Origin: Sulfuritortus calidifontis
Lineage (GTDB): Bacteria > Pseudomonadota > Gammaproteobacteria > Burkholderiales > Thiobacillaceae
Reading direction: 5' to 3'
Length of the DNA: 64,000 nt
NCBI RefSeq assembly: GCF_003967275.1
Contig: NZ_AP018721.1
Coordinates: forward strand, 1,674,001-1,738,000
Made by a program: the position numbers and the translations under genes. Positions 33,619 to 42,124 of the stretch are shown piece by piece (the stretch's first letter is position 1; every line of letters begins with the position of its first letter). Below the pieces are notes generated by a model, which saw nothing but the letters and a program-made list of their open reading frames with translations, made no database searches and was not told the DNA's origin.

Positions 33619-35157
33619 TTAGAACTTGTAGCTGTACATGATCTGAGCGTTGGTCTGCTTGTGATCGATCGTGACCGGACGGCTGTCGGTAGCACCAGCC
33701 GCACCGGCACCATCCAGGGCCTCAACCACGCTCTCGGTCACCTTGTCACCCCAGCCATAGGTAAAGGAGAAATCCAAGTTCGAAGCTTTGCTGAAGGCAT
33801 AGCCAAAGCCCACGGTGGCATGCTGCTCGATCGTGGCCGGGAACAGGAAGCTCACCGTGCTGTTAGGAACCGGATTGCTCGCATAGTTGTAGCCGGCACG
33901 CAGGGTCAGCTTGTCGCTGTACTTGTAGGCCACGCCGATGTTGTAGACGTTCTGGTCGTCCCAGTTCTGGAAGTAGACATAGTCCAGCACGTTGTTGGCG
34001 AAGCCAGCCGCCGCCGCATTGCTCTGGGTGGCATTGGCGGTGAAGACCATGTGGAAGTTCTTCATCACGTCGGACCAGTTGATGCGCTTATAGTCCGCCG
34101 CGACTTGCAAACGATCGGAGGCTTGATAGGACAGACCGAGGCCGTAGGTGGACGGCCACTGGAAGTCTTTGACCTTGACCTTGGATTCGACCGGGATCAC
34201 GCAATCGCCGCCACCGCAAGCAACACCGCTCACCTTGAAGGACATGACGGCATCGCCTTCGAAGTCCGACATCTTGGTCTCGGAATGATAGGTCGCACCG
34301 ATGGTGAGTTTGTCGTTGACCTTGTAGGTCATGCCCAGCTTGGCGGCGCCACCGTAACCCAGGGTCTGCTGATCGCCCTTGCTGGCATTGCTGAAGGCGA
34401 AGGTGCCCCAATGGAAGTCGCTGAAGTTACCACCCGCGAAACCCGCAAAGAAATTGTCGATCAGATTGCCGCTAACCGAACCACGCCGATTTCGGGGCGT
34501 CAGGTTAAAAGCGCCCAGAGTGGCGACGGTGGCAGCCGAAACCTTGTTGACATCGACCGAGCCAAAGAAATTTTCGGTATCTTGCGACCATAGGATGTCC
34601 AGGCCACCCCAGACAAAGTCGACAGAACCCCCGACGGAAAGCTTATCGTTAACATTGTAGGCCAGCGGGAACAAGACACGACCGACACCCAGCTCAGAAC
34701 GCTGTTTCTGGCCACCCGTGGTTGCAGTACCGCCAAAACTGGTCGTATGCGCCGTGATATCCATCATGGAGCCAGCCTTGTACTCGGCACCCATGCCACC
34801 CTGGGCAAACATGCCAACACCGTAGGCCATATTCCCGGATTTTTTGGTGTAACCGAAAGCCGGCATCAGGTAGAGGGTACCATCCGAATCGACGCTACCC
34901 AGCGAATTCGCCGATTCAACCTGAGGGCCCAGGGCACCCAAAGCAAAGTCGAAGCGGCTGCCGTCGCCTGCCAAAGCCAAGGTAGCCGGGTTGTTCATCA
35001 TGGCGGCCGTGCCGTTGTCATAGGCGAAGGAAGCACCGCCCATGCCGGTGGCAACGGGGCCGTAGCCTTCCATATTCATGCCGTTGGTGGCCAGTGCAGC
35101 GCCGGAAACAGTCAGGCCGGCAGCGGCCAAGGCAAATGCGAGCTTCTTGAGTTGCAT
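33619..35157 (-). CDS. OmpP1/FadL family outer-membrane channel, longer paralogue
   Basis: The 512-residue protein shares with its neighbour the hatch sequence TNGMNMEGYGPVATGMGGASFAYDNGTAAMMNNPATLAL and the C-terminal YSYKF. It is 136 residues longer because of extra loops (about 125-300), and one loop carries CGGGDC with two cysteines. GGAGGAG-like GAGGAG precedes the ATG at 35157; the longer upstream frame is not coding-like. Lower GC and AT-rich wobble positions in loops set it apart from nearby genes. Two channels in tandem suggest uptake of different hydrophobic substrates. Confidence 0.92.
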   Translation of the reverse strand: MQLKKLAFALAAAGLTVSGAALATNGMNMEGYGPVATGMGGASFAYDNGTAAMMNNPATLALAGDGSRFDFALGALGPQVESANSLGSVDSDGTLYLMPAFGYTKKSGNMAYGVGMFAQGGMGAEYKAGSMMDITAHTTSFGGTATTGGQKQRSELGVGRVLFPLAYNVNDKLSVGGSVDFVWGGLDILWSQDTENFFGSVDVNKVSAATVATLGAFNLTPRNRRGSVSGNLIDNFFAGFAGGNFSDFHWGTFAFSNASKGDQQTLGYGGAAKLGMTYKVNDKLTIGATYHSETKMSDFEGDAVMSFKVSGVACGGGDCVIPVESKVKVKDFQWPSTYGLGLSYQASDRLQVAADYKRINWSDVMKNFHMVFTANATQSNAAAAGFANNVLDYVYFQNWDDQNVYNIGVAYKYSDKLTLRAGYNYASNPVPNSTVSFLFPATIEQHATVGFGYAFSKASNLDFSFTYGWGDKVTESVVEALDGAGAAGATDSRPVTIDHKQTNAQIMYSYKF

Positions 35158-35253
35158 TGAGTGGTCTCCTCCACATAAAAGCGGTTTAAATTCAATCAGA
35201 TACACGCCTGGGCGACTCCCCCGCCCACCACCTTCTGTGGTCCGCATGTACTA

Positions 35254-35293
35254 ATCGGAAAGTACGTAAATCCTATCGGAATGTACTTAATCC
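35254..35293. promoter_or_regulatory. Tandem 19-20 base direct repeat upstream of the porin gene
   Basis: ATCGGAAAGTACGTAAATCC (35254-35273) and ATCGGAATGTACTTAATCC (35275-35293) lie 21 bases apart, two helical turns, about 100-135 bases upstream of the porin start. A third partial GTAC motif is at 35246. The phasing suggests a regulator binding site. Confidence 0.5.
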
Positions 35294-35357
35294 AGGCAAG
35301 GCATTTTTGCAGTTTGATGACCCGGGGTTTGTTCATTGGCAACAGCGCAACAAGCGG

Positions 35358-35374
35358 CCGAGTAAATTACTCGG
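35358..35374. promoter_or_regulatory. Palindrome between the porin and dsrE2 genes
   Basis: CCGAGTAA and TTACTCGG flank one central A. The function is unknown; it lies between the terminator of dsrE2 and the porin upstream region. Apart from this palindrome, the tandem repeat and the terminator, I see nothing in the 288-base gap. Confidence 0.35.
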
Positions 35375-35406
35375 GCATAGCCTAACCCGGCGACCCAAAC
35401 AAAAAA

Positions 35407-35422
35407 GCCGCCCGAAGGCGGC
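35407..35422 (-). terminator. Intrinsic terminator after dsrE2
   Basis: GCCGCC and GGCGGC surround a 4-base loop; read on the minus strand the stem is followed by TTTTTTG, 24 bases after the dsrE2 stop. Confidence 0.88.
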
Positions 35423-35445
35423 CCTTTTATCCCAAGCACGAAGGC

Positions 35446-35955
35446 TTAGATGAACAGGCAGATGTCCGACTCGCCGGCGAACTCGAAGAAGGTGGCGGCG
35501 CCACCGTACTCGAGGCCGTCGATGAAGTCGCTGTGGCTGAAGCCGAACAGTTCGACCGTCATCTGGCAGGCGATGAACTTGACGTCAGCCTCCTGACACA
35601 GTTCACGCAGTTCGGGAATGGTGGCCACGCCATTGTTCTTGATGGTTTGCTTCATCAGAACGGTGGCGAGGGACTCGAAGCCCGGCACGATGCCCTGGAC
35701 GGCATTGGGGATGTTCCAGTTGATGCCGCGGAACCACTTGGGCCCGAACGGCATCTTCATGGGCATGCCCGGGTTGCCGAGGGGGCTGACCTTCAGGCCG
35801 CTCAGGTCCTTGCGGACCATTTGCAGGCCGTAGAAGGTGAAGAAGATCTGGGTCTCGTAGCCCAGCGCAGCCGCGGTAGAGGCCAGAATGAAGGGCGGGT
35901 AGGCCCAGTCAAGCGTGCCTTTGGTGGCGATGATCGCCAGCTTTTTCTGATCCAT
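35446..35955 (-). CDS. dsrE2: DsrE2-family sulfur carrier protein
   Basis: The 169-residue protein has the DsrE/DsrF fold with the DsrE2-type wording LAIIATKGTLDWAYPPFILASTAAALGYE, FFTFYGL, and two cysteines, Cys120 and Cys130, the latter in FIACQMTVELFG, the likely persulfide carrier. In sulfur oxidisers DsrE2 works with TusA and a rhodanese to move sulfane sulfur in the cytoplasm. Here tusA lies just upstream and the rhodanese gene further upstream. The ATG at 35955 has GGGAGAG before it. A longer paralogue lies at 52313. Confidence 0.88.
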   Translation of the reverse strand: MDQKKLAIIATKGTLDWAYPPFILASTAAALGYETQIFFTFYGLQMVRKDLSGLKVSPLGNPGMPMKMPFGPKWFRGINWNIPNAVQGIVPGFESLATVLMKQTIKNNGVATIPELRELCQEADVKFIACQMTVELFGFSHSDFIDGLEYGGAATFFEFAGESDICLFI

Positions 35956-35973
35956 TGTCTCTCCCACCAGGGT

Positions 35974-35997
35974 TAGCCGTGACCGCAGCCACGGCTA
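35974..35997 (-). promoter_or_regulatory. Hairpin between tusA and dsrE2
   Basis: TAGCCGTG and CACGGCTA make an 8-base stem in the 52-base gap. There is no T-run, so it could be an RNA processing or stabilising element setting different levels of TusA and DsrE2. Confidence 0.45.
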
Positions 35998-36007
35998 TAC
36001 AGATGTC

Positions 36008-36235
36008 TTACTTCTTCTTGATGAAGAAGGTGTACTCGCCGCCAGCTTCGGCGGTGGACAGGAGCTCGTTACCGGTTTGCTTGGCGAAGGCCGCGAAGTC
36101 CTTAACGGAACCTGGGTCGGTGGCGATGATCTTGAGCACTTGGCCGCCGGCCAGTTCACCCAGGGTTTTCTTGGCACGGAGGATGGGCAGGGGGCAGTTC
36201 AGGCCGCGCGCATCGAGCTCTTTATCGAAATTCAT
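36008..36235 (-). CDS. tusA: Sulfur carrier protein TusA
   Basis: This 75-residue protein carries the TusA signature LNCPLPILRAKK with the persulfide-carrying Cys14 in CPLP, then LGELAGGQVLKIIATDPGS and a basic end. TusA accepts sulfur from rhodanese and passes it to DsrE2 or other acceptors in dissimilatory sulfur oxidation, besides a role in tRNA thiolation. AAAGGAG lies before the ATG. It is upstream of dsrE2 in the same unit. Confidence 0.95.
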   Translation of the reverse strand: MNFDKELDARGLNCPLPILRAKKTLGELAGGQVLKIIATDPGSVKDFAAFAKQTGNELLSTAEAGGEYTFFIKKK

Positions 36236-36280
36236 TTCTGCTCCTTTACAAAATCAGCATGTGCTAAAAAAGGCCCGGCT

Positions 36281-36309
36281 ACATTAAACCAGTTACTGGT
36301 AGATTGCAA
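36281..36309 (-). promoter_or_regulatory. Putative promoter of tusA-dsrE2 with a spacer palindrome
   Basis: On the minus strand TTGCAA (36304-36309) lies 17 bases before TAATGT (36281-36286). The spacer holds ACCAGTTACTGGT (36288-36300), a 13-base palindrome that could be an operator. Confidence 0.55.
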
Positions 36310-36346
36310 CCAGAGCCAAAGCCTTGGAAACAAGGCGGGAATTGGC

Positions 36347-36676
36347 TCAAGCCAGCGCTGCTAGCGGCTTGCCGGCACGCATCCAGGCCATGATGCCGCC
36401 CGACAGATTGTGCATGTTGGTGTAGCCCTTGGCCGCCATGAAGGCGCAGGCCTGGGCCGAGCGAGCGCCGGAGTTGCAATAGATGATGACCGGCTTGTCC
36501 TTCGGAATGTCGTGCTCGCGCATCGGCAGCAGATGCAGGGGCAGATGAATGGCCCCATCGATCACGCCGCGCGATACCTCGGCATCGGTGCGGACATCCA
36601 GCAGATGGATGCTGCCAAGATCGACGCTCGCTAGGTAATCGACGTCGACTTCCTTGAAATTGTAGCCACCGAACAT
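36347..36676 (-). CDS. Single-domain rhodanese
   Basis: The 109-residue rhodanese has the active-site loop YCNSGARS (catalytic Cys67), the DVRTDAEVSRGVIDGAIHLPL core and LSGGIMAWMRAG at the end. It would load sulfur onto TusA. The ATG at 36676 with GGGAAGG upstream is preferred over an upstream start that would lie ahead of the promoter. It has its own promoter and palindromic operator. The order rhodanese, tusA, dsrE2 matches the sulfur-transfer gene set known in sulfur oxidisers. Confidence 0.9.
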   Translation of the reverse strand: MFGGYNFKEVDVDYLASVDLGSIHLLDVRTDAEVSRGVIDGAIHLPLHLLPMREHDIPKDKPVIIYCNSGARSAQACAFMAAKGYTNMHNLSGGIMAWMRAGKPLAALA

Positions 36677-36700
36677 GACCTTCCCTTCGTCCAAGAGTTT

Positions 36701-36742
36701 ATTAGCGGGCGCTAATATATAGAGAGCCTCGGCGCTTTGCAA
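36701..36742 (-). promoter_or_regulatory. Rhodanese promoter with an overlapping palindromic operator
   Basis: On the minus strand TTGCAA (36737-36742) is 17 bases before TATATT (36714-36719). The palindrome ATTAGCG-GG-CGCTAAT (36701-36716) covers the end of the -10 box and the expected start site near 36707. Its placement is right for a repressor, perhaps of the ArsR type used for sulfur-transfer genes. Confidence 0.6.
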
Positions 36743-36861
36743 CCTGGACCAAAGCCCGGAGCCAAGCCGAACAAAGGCACGACTGCGCCACAGCCACCCT
36801 ATGCCGGCCTGGTGATCGCGGCTAGAATTCGACGTTTTCCCGATCCCTGCGTGCCTGTGCC

Positions 36862-39474
36862 ATGAAAAGCAGCGAAATCCGTCGTCGTTTTCTTGATTTC
36901 TTCGCCTCCAAGGGTCACACCATCGTGCCCTCCAGCCCGCTGATTCCAGGCAACGACCCGACCCTGCTGTTCACCAACGCCGGCATGGTGCAGTTCAAGG
37001 ATGTCTTTCTCGGTCGCGAGCAGCGGCCTTATGTCCGCGCCGTCTCCTCCCAGCGCTGCGTGCGCGCCGGCGGCAAGCATAACGATCTGGAGAACGTCGG
37101 CTACACGGCGCGCCACCATACCTTCTTCGAGATGCTGGGCAACTTCAGCTTCGGCGACTACTTCAAGCGCGAGGCGATCGAGTTCGCCTGGGAATTTTTG
37201 ACCTGCGAACTCGGCATCCCCAAGGACAAACTCTGGGTCACGGTCTACCAGGACGACGACGAGGCCTATGACATCTGGGCCAAGCAGATCGGCGTACCGG
37301 CCGAGCGCATCACCCGCATTGGCGACAAGGCCGGCCAGAAGTATCACAGCGACAACTTCTGGCAGATGGGCGACACCGGCCCCTGCGGCCCCTGCACCGA
37401 GATCTTCTACGATCACGGCCCCGAAGTGGCCGGCGGTCCGCCGGGCAGCCCGGACGAGGACGGCGACCGTTACATCGAAATTTGGAACAACGTGTTCATG
37501 CAGTTCAACCGCGACGAGCACGGCGTGCTGCACCCGCTGCCCAAGCCCTCGGTCGACACCGGCATGGGCCTGGAGCGCATCTCGGCCGTGATGCAGCACG
37601 TGCACAGCAACTACGAAATTGACCTGTTCCAGGACCTGATCAAGGCAGCCGCCCGCGAGACCCACACGCAGGACCTGGCCAACAACTCGCTCAAGGTCAT
37701 CGCCGACCACATCCGGGCCTGCGCCTTCCTCATCGTCGACGGCGCCATTCCCAGCAACGAGGGCCGCGGCTATGTGCTGCGCCGCATCATCCGCCGCGCC
37801 ATCCGCCACGGCTACAAGCTGGGCCAGAAACAGCCGTTCTTCCACAAGCTCGTGGCCGATCTGGCCAAGGCCATGGGCGAGGCCTATCCCGAACTCGTCG
37901 CCGCCCAGGCCAACGTCACCGCAATCCTCAAGCAGGAGGAGGAGCGCTTCGCCGAGACCCTGGAGCACGGCATGGGCGTGCTGGAAGAGGCTTTGGCCTC
38001 CGAGGACAAGATGCTCGACGGCGAGACCGTGTTCAAGCTCTACGACACCTATGGCTTTCCGCTCGACCTCACCGCCGACATCGCCCGCGAGCGCGGCGTC
38101 ACCGTCGATTTCGCCGGCTTCGAGGCGGCCATGGAACTGCAGCGCGAGCGCGCCCGCGCCGCCTCCAAATTCACCATGGGCAAGGGCCTGGAGTTCAACG
38201 GCGAGCCGACCGAATTCCACGGCTACGACACCCTGGAGATGGAAGGCCGCATCGTCGCCCTGTACAAGGAAGGCAGCCAGGTCACCGAGATCCACGCCGG
38301 CGACGAGGCGGTGATCGTGCTCGACCGCACCCCCTTCTATGCCGAGTCCGGCGGCCAGATCGGCGACATCGGCGAACTGACTTCCGGCCACGGCGTGTTC
38401 GTGGTGGAAGACACCCAGAAAATTCAGGCCGAGGTATTCGGTCACAAGGGCCGGCTCAAGACCGGCCGGCTGGCGGTGACCGACATGGTGAACGCCAAGG
38501 TCGATGCCGAGGCGCGCAGCCGCGCGGCCTACAATCATTCGGCCACCCACCTGCTGCACGCCGCCCTGCGCACCGTGCTGGGCAAGCATGTCACCCAGAA
38601 AGGCTCGCTGGTCACGGCCGAGCGCACCCGCTTCGACTTTTCGCATCCCCAGCCGGTGACACCGGAGCAGCTGCGCGAGATCGAGCGCCTGGTCAACGCC
38701 GAGATCCGCCGCAACAGCAAGGTCGAGACCCGGCTCATGAAGCACGACGAGGCGATCAAGGCCGGCGCCATGGCCCTGTTCGGCGAGAAGTACGGCGACG
38801 AGGTGCGCGTGGTCGGCATGGGCGCGTTCTCCACCGAACTGTGCGGCGGCACCCATGTGAAGCGCACGGGCGACATCGGCCTGTTCAAGATCGTGGCCGA
38901 GGGCGGCGTCGCTGCCGGCATCCGCCGGATCGAGGCAGTGACCGGCCCGGCGGCCGTGGCCTACATGCAGGAGCAGGAAGAGACCCTGCGCGAGGTCGCC
39001 AACTCGCTCAAGGCCCAGCCGCAGGAAGTGGCCGGCCGCCTGGCGCAAATTCAGGATCAGGTGAAGGCGATGGAAAAGGAGCTGGCCCGGTTCAAGGCCA
39101 AGCTCGCCGCCTCACAGGGCGATGACCTGGCCAATCAGGCCCAGGAAGCAAATGGCGTGAAATTCCTCGCGGCCCAGATCGAGGGTGCCGACACCAAGGC
39201 CCTGCGCGAGTTGGCCGACAAGCTGAAGGACAAGCTCAAGTCCTGCGCCCTGGTGCTGGCCAGCGTGGAAAGCGGCAAGGTTTCCCTGATCGCCAGCGTC
39301 AGCGCCGACCTGACCGACAAGATCAAGGCCGGCGAGCTGGTCAACCACGTCGCCCAGCAGGTGGGCGGCAAGGGTGGCGGCCGGGCGGACATGGCCCAGG
39401 CCGGCGGCACCCAGCCGGACAAGCTGGCGACGGCGCTGGCCTCGGTGAAGGACTGGATCGCCGGCAAGGCCTGA
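36862..39474 (+). CDS. alaS: Alanyl-tRNA synthetase
   Basis: The 870-residue class II synthetase charges tRNA-Ala. The N-terminal catalytic core (1 to about 440) has [15 protein letters not shown], the class II motif 2 region [16 protein letters not shown] and motif 3-type GMGLERI. The editing domain has the zinc motif [12 protein letters not shown] and [13 protein letters not shown]. The C-terminal C-Ala region (about 750-870) is oligomerisation-prone. The length is normal for the family (about 870-880). The start [19 protein letters not shown] is canonical. Confidence 0.98.
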   Translation: MKSSEIRRRFLDFFASKGHTIVPSSPLIPGNDPTLLFTNAGMVQFKDVFLGREQRPYVRAVSSQRCVRAGGKHNDLENVGYTARHHTFFEMLGNFSFGDYFKREAIEFAWEFLTCELGIPKDKLWVTVYQDDDEAYDIWAKQIGVPAERITRIGDKAGQKYHSDNFWQMGDTGPCGPCTEIFYDHGPEVAGGPPGSPDEDGDRYIEIWNNVFMQFNRDEHGVLHPLPKPSVDTGMGLERISAVMQHVHSNYEIDLFQDLIKAAARETHTQDLANNSLKVIADHIRACAFLIVDGAIPSNEGRGYVLRRIIRRAIRHGYKLGQKQPFFHKLVADLAKAMGEAYPELVAAQANVTAILKQEEERFAETLEHGMGVLEEALASEDKMLDGETVFKLYDTYGFPLDLTADIARERGVTVDFAGFEAAMELQRERARAASKFTMGKGLEFNGEPTEFHGYDTLEMEGRIVALYKEGSQVTEIHAGDEAVIVLDRTPFYAESGGQIGDIGELTSGHGVFVVEDTQKIQAEVFGHKGRLKTGRLAVTDMVNAKVDAEARSRAAYNHSATHLLHAALRTVLGKHVTQKGSLVTAERTRFDFSHPQPVTPEQLREIERLVNAEIRRNSKVETRLMKHDEAIKAGAMALFGEKYGDEVRVVGMGAFSTELCGGTHVKRTGDIGLFKIVAEGGVAAGIRRIEAVTGPAAVAYMQEQEETLREVANSLKAQPQEVAGRLAQIQDQVKAMEKELARFKAKLAASQGDDLANQAQEANGVKFLAAQIEGADTKALRELADKLKDKLKSCALVLASVESGKVSLIASVSADLTDKIKAGELVNHVAQQVGGKGGGRADMAQAGGTQPDKLATALASVKDWIAGKA

Positions 39475-39501
39475 ACCACCTCAACCTTTAGCTAGCCATA
39501 G

Positions 39502-39650
39502 GGTGCGCCATGCGCACCATTCATTAGAGTCATTCGGTCGTCATGCCCGCGCCGGCGGGCATCCAGCCCATCGATTTTTCTGGGTTCCCGCCTGCGCGGG
39601 AACGACCATTTCAGCATTTTCATAATTCTTTTTGGTGCGCATGGCGCACC
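39502..39650. repeat. Nested repeat cluster after alaS
   Basis: Two copies of the palindrome GGTGCGC-CAT-GCGCACC (39502-39518 and, inverted, 39634-39650) flank a complete 72-base double-hairpin element (39536-39607). The element has ends GGTCGT and ACGACC and hairpins ATGCCCGC/GCGGGCAT and GTTCCCGC/GCGGGAAC. This is the uninterrupted relative of the repeat at 32087. It fills the alaS to coaX-side gap. Confidence 0.8.
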
Positions 39651-39659
39651 AGATGATTC

Positions 39660-39845
39660 TTACTGCTCCTTGGAGTGCCCTTCCTGCGCGCTCAGCAGCA
39701 GGATCTTGTCGGCGTTGATGTTGGGAACGGCCGCTGACAGGCCTTGCCAATGTTCCCAGGCCAGCCCGGCTGCCAGCGCCAGGAGGTTGAGCAACAGCAA
39801 CCAGAGAATCAGGCGCCCGCGGCGCCGCCTTCCTTCGCGACCCAT
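39660..39845 (-). CDS. Short membrane protein, probable remnant of a SPOR-domain protein
   Basis: This 61-residue product has a basic N-terminus, one membrane helix (RLILWLLLLNLLALAAGLAW) and a short tail PNINADKILLLSAQEGHSKEQ. In betaproteobacteria the gene after coaX usually encodes a membrane-anchored SPOR-domain protein with this same beginning; here the SPOR domain is missing and repeats begin right after the stop. It overlaps the end of coaX by 37 bases. It could still be a functional small membrane protein. Confidence 0.55.
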   Translation of the reverse strand: MGREGRRRRGRLILWLLLLNLLALAAGLAWEHWQGLSAAVPNINADKILLLSAQEGHSKEQ

Positions 39846-40543
39846 AACAATCCTTCCAGAACCAGATCTTCCACCAGCGTCACCGGCCCGCGCAGATGCG
39901 GCTTGATCAGGGCGGCGTCGCCCCCCGTCAGCAAGGCGGCGGCCTCCGCCCCGACATGGGCCTGCAATCGGCCTCGCTGGGCCTCGATGGCGCCGACCAG
40001 GGCCGACACGATGCCGGTCTCGACCGCATCGCTGGTGTTGGTCGGGAAAGCAGCCCATTGCCCCAGGCCCGCCCGCACGCCGCGGGTTGCCTGCTCGATG
40101 CTGCGCAACATGGTGCGGTAGCCCGGCAGGATCATGCCGCCGAGAAACTCGCCCTCGGCTGTGAGGGCATCGACGGTGAGCGCCGTACCCAGGCTGGCCA
40201 CCACGACATGACCGAAGCCATGTTGCCGGGCCGCCAGCATGGCGGCATAACGATCCGGCCCCAGGCTATCGGGCATCGTATAGCGGTTGCGCAGGCTGAA
40301 GGCCTCGGCCTTCGGCGTCAGCCAATACTGGCGCGTGCCGGCCGGGAAGGTTCGTTCAACCAGTTCGACCAGTTCGCCGCCCACCACGTTGCTGACAAAT
40401 ATCCAGGCCGGACTCAGCCGTTGCCAGCGCTCCGCCAGCAAGGCCAGGTCGCTTGTGGGCACGGCATCCTTATGGCGCCACTGGCCGGCTTCGAACTCGC
40501 CCCACTTGATGCGGCTGTTGCCGGCATCGACCAGCAGGATCAC
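39809..40543 (-). CDS. coaX: Type III pantothenate kinase
   Basis: The 244-residue CoaX enzyme makes the first committed step of coenzyme A synthesis. The N-terminal phosphate-binding LLVDAGNSRIKWG, the pantothenate site DSLGPDRYAAMLAA and the GTALTVDAL and GGMILPGYRTML motifs are clear. The GTG start at 40543 overlaps the birA TGA by two bases (GTGA). The longer frame upstream is birA in another frame, so this start is firm. Confidence 0.95.
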   Translation of the reverse strand: MILLVDAGNSRIKWGEFEAGQWRHKDAVPTSDLALLAERWQRLSPAWIFVSNVVGGELVELVERTFPAGTRQYWLTPKAEAFSLRNRYTMPDSLGPDRYAAMLAARQHGFGHVVVASLGTALTVDALTAEGEFLGGMILPGYRTMLRSIEQATRGVRAGLGQWAAFPTNTSDAVETGIVSALVGAIEAQRGRLQAHVGAEAAALLTGGDAALIKPHLRGPVTLVEDLVLEGLLWVAKEGGAAGA

Positions 40544-41523
40544 GCCGTGACCCCGCGCAAGCTCAGTTCGCCGGAATAGAAGCGGCGCTGGCCGGTTTCG
40601 GTGTCGAGCAGCAAGGCCCCCGCCTCGTCGATGCCGGCGACCCGGCCGCGCCAGGATTCGCCCTGGGCCGCGATCATGCGTGCCTCGCGGCCGTGGAAGG
40701 CATGGCTGGCCTCCCACTCGGCACGCAACCCAGCAAAACCGTCCTGCTCATAATGGACCAGCACCTGATCCAACTGCCTCAAGCATTCGACCAGCAGATG
40801 GTTACGGTCTACTGGCTCGCCCAACCCTTCCATCAGATCGGTCACCGGCTGCTCGATCTCGGCACGCAAGGGCTCTGGCAGGCGCACATTCAGGCCCACA
40901 CCGATCACTGCCATGCTCGGGCCCTGGGCCTCGCCCTGCAATTCGATCAGGACGCCAGCCAGCTTGCGATCACGGTGCAGGACATCGTTCGGCCACTTCA
41001 ACTGCACGTCGGCCAGCCCCAACTCGCGTAAGGCGCGCACCAGACCCAGGCCGACGGCGAGACTGAGACAGGACAGGTCGCTGGCCGTGCGGCTGAAGCG
41101 CCACAGAACGGAAAAGGCCAAGCCGCCGCCCAGCGGCGACAGCCAGGCACGGCCGCGCCGGCCCTTGCCACCGGTCTGCCACTCGGCTGCCAGAACCGTC
41201 TTGTGTTCGGCACCCGCCTGCCCCAACGCCATCAGCCGGCTGTTGGTGGAATCCACCTGGTCGTGGACATGCAGGCGGTAGCCGAGCGACTCGGCCACCG
41301 GCTCCACCGCGTCCAGATCAAGCCAGCTATGCGGATGCACCAGACGATAGCCGCGCCCACGGACCGAATAGATTTCGACGCCCAAGTCCTGCGCCTGGCG
41401 GACGGCGTTATGGACACTGGCACGGGAAATGCCCAGGCGCTCGGCAATCGCCTCACCCGAGCGAAACTCCTCGCCGGACAATTGGCGCAATACGCGAAAC
41501 ACGCTGGTGCTGGATGAACTCAA
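40540..41523 (-). CDS. birA: Biotin-protein ligase and repressor BirA
   Basis: The 327-residue protein attaches biotin to carboxylases and may repress biotin genes. The N-terminal winged helix (about 1-65, SGEAIAERLGISRASVHNAVRQA) is followed by the ligase core with GGKGRRGRAW (the GRGRRG-type adenylate loop, first Arg replaced by Lys) and LKWPNDVLHRDRKLAGVLIEL, then the C-terminal SH3-like domain. The TTG start at 41523 is used; the ribosome site is weak. Overlaps coaX. Confidence 0.93.
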   Translation of the reverse strand: MSSSSTSVFRVLRQLSGEEFRSGEAIAERLGISRASVHNAVRQAQDLGVEIYSVRGRGYRLVHPHSWLDLDAVEPVAESLGYRLHVHDQVDSTNSRLMALGQAGAEHKTVLAAEWQTGGKGRRGRAWLSPLGGGLAFSVLWRFSRTASDLSCLSLAVGLGLVRALRELGLADVQLKWPNDVLHRDRKLAGVLIELQGEAQGPSMAVIGVGLNVRLPEPLRAEIEQPVTDLMEGLGEPVDRNHLLVECLRQLDQVLVHYEQDGFAGLRAEWEASHAFHGREARMIAAQGESWRGRVAGIDEAGALLLDTETGQRRFYSGELSLRGVTA

Positions 41524-41542
41524 CTGTCTATCCGATCACGAG

Positions 41543-41595
41543 CGGCCGGGCAAACCGGCCGGATGAATTACTCAAAATACCCAGGGCATTATGCC
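41543..41595 (-). terminator. Hairpins after pilE
   Basis: GGGCATTATGCCC (41583-41595) then CGGCCGG/CCGGCCG (41543-41561) lie downstream of the pilin gene on the minus strand, separated by a short T-run (ATTTTGAG). They probably end the minor-pilin transcript before birA. Confidence 0.5.
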
Positions 41596-41608
41596 CCAAG
41601 CCGAGCGA

Positions 41609-42109
41609 TCATCTCTGCCAGCAATAGGCCACGTCCTGACTGCCGCCCTCGCCTTGCTGGCCCAGACTGTCCAGGGTCAGGGCGCCACATTCGCTGTCGG
41701 TGAAGTTCGTGCTGCCGCCAGGACAACCTGCGCCACCGACGCCGCATGGGGTTGCCGTCAGGGTGTATTGCTGGCCGCTGCTGGCATAGGCAATGGTGAT
41801 CGCGTAATTAGCGGCGCCGGTCTTGGGCGAAACGGTAAAAGGCAAGGTAACAGCCGTGCCCGATTGCCCCTGGCAGTCGGTCACGCTGCCATAGTTGTAA
41901 CAGCCGTTGGCCGTGTAGTTCCGCTCCAGCCAATTGGCGTTTTCCGTAAGCACCGCCTTGGCATCGGCCCGCTTGCCCCGGATCGTGTAACTCTGATAGG
42001 ACGGGATCGCGATCGCGGCAAGAATACCCATGATCACCACCACGATCAGCAGTTCGATCAGGGTCACGCCAAGCTGTCCCCGCCCACCCCATTGCTTCGA
42101 ATCAGTCAT
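41609..42109 (-). CDS. pilE: Type IV minor pilin, PilE type
   Basis: The 166-residue prepilin has a leader of 14 residues ending in Gly, cleaved before VTLIELLIVVVIMGILAAIAIPSY, the canonical type III signal (Glu+5 present; Val rather than Phe at +1). The C-terminal part has several cysteines (GCYNYG, DCQG, TPCGV, GCPGG, ECGA, YCWQR) likely to form disulfide loops. It is the last gene of the fimT-pilV-pilW-pilX-pilY1-pilE operon. Confidence 0.92.
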   Translation of the reverse strand: MTDSKQWGGRGQLGVTLIELLIVVVIMGILAAIAIPSYQSYTIRGKRADAKAVLTENANWLERNYTANGCYNYGSVTDCQGQSGTAVTLPFTVSPKTGAANYAITIAYASSGQQYTLTATPCGVGGAGCPGGSTNFTDSECGALTLDSLGQQGEGGSQDVAYCWQR

Positions 42110-42124
42110 ACCGCCCCCTGAACC

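Noticed and set aside
36799-39048. 749-codon minus-strand frame opposite alaS
   Set aside because: Histidine- and leucine-rich shadow of the alanyl-tRNA synthetase gene with no domain sense.
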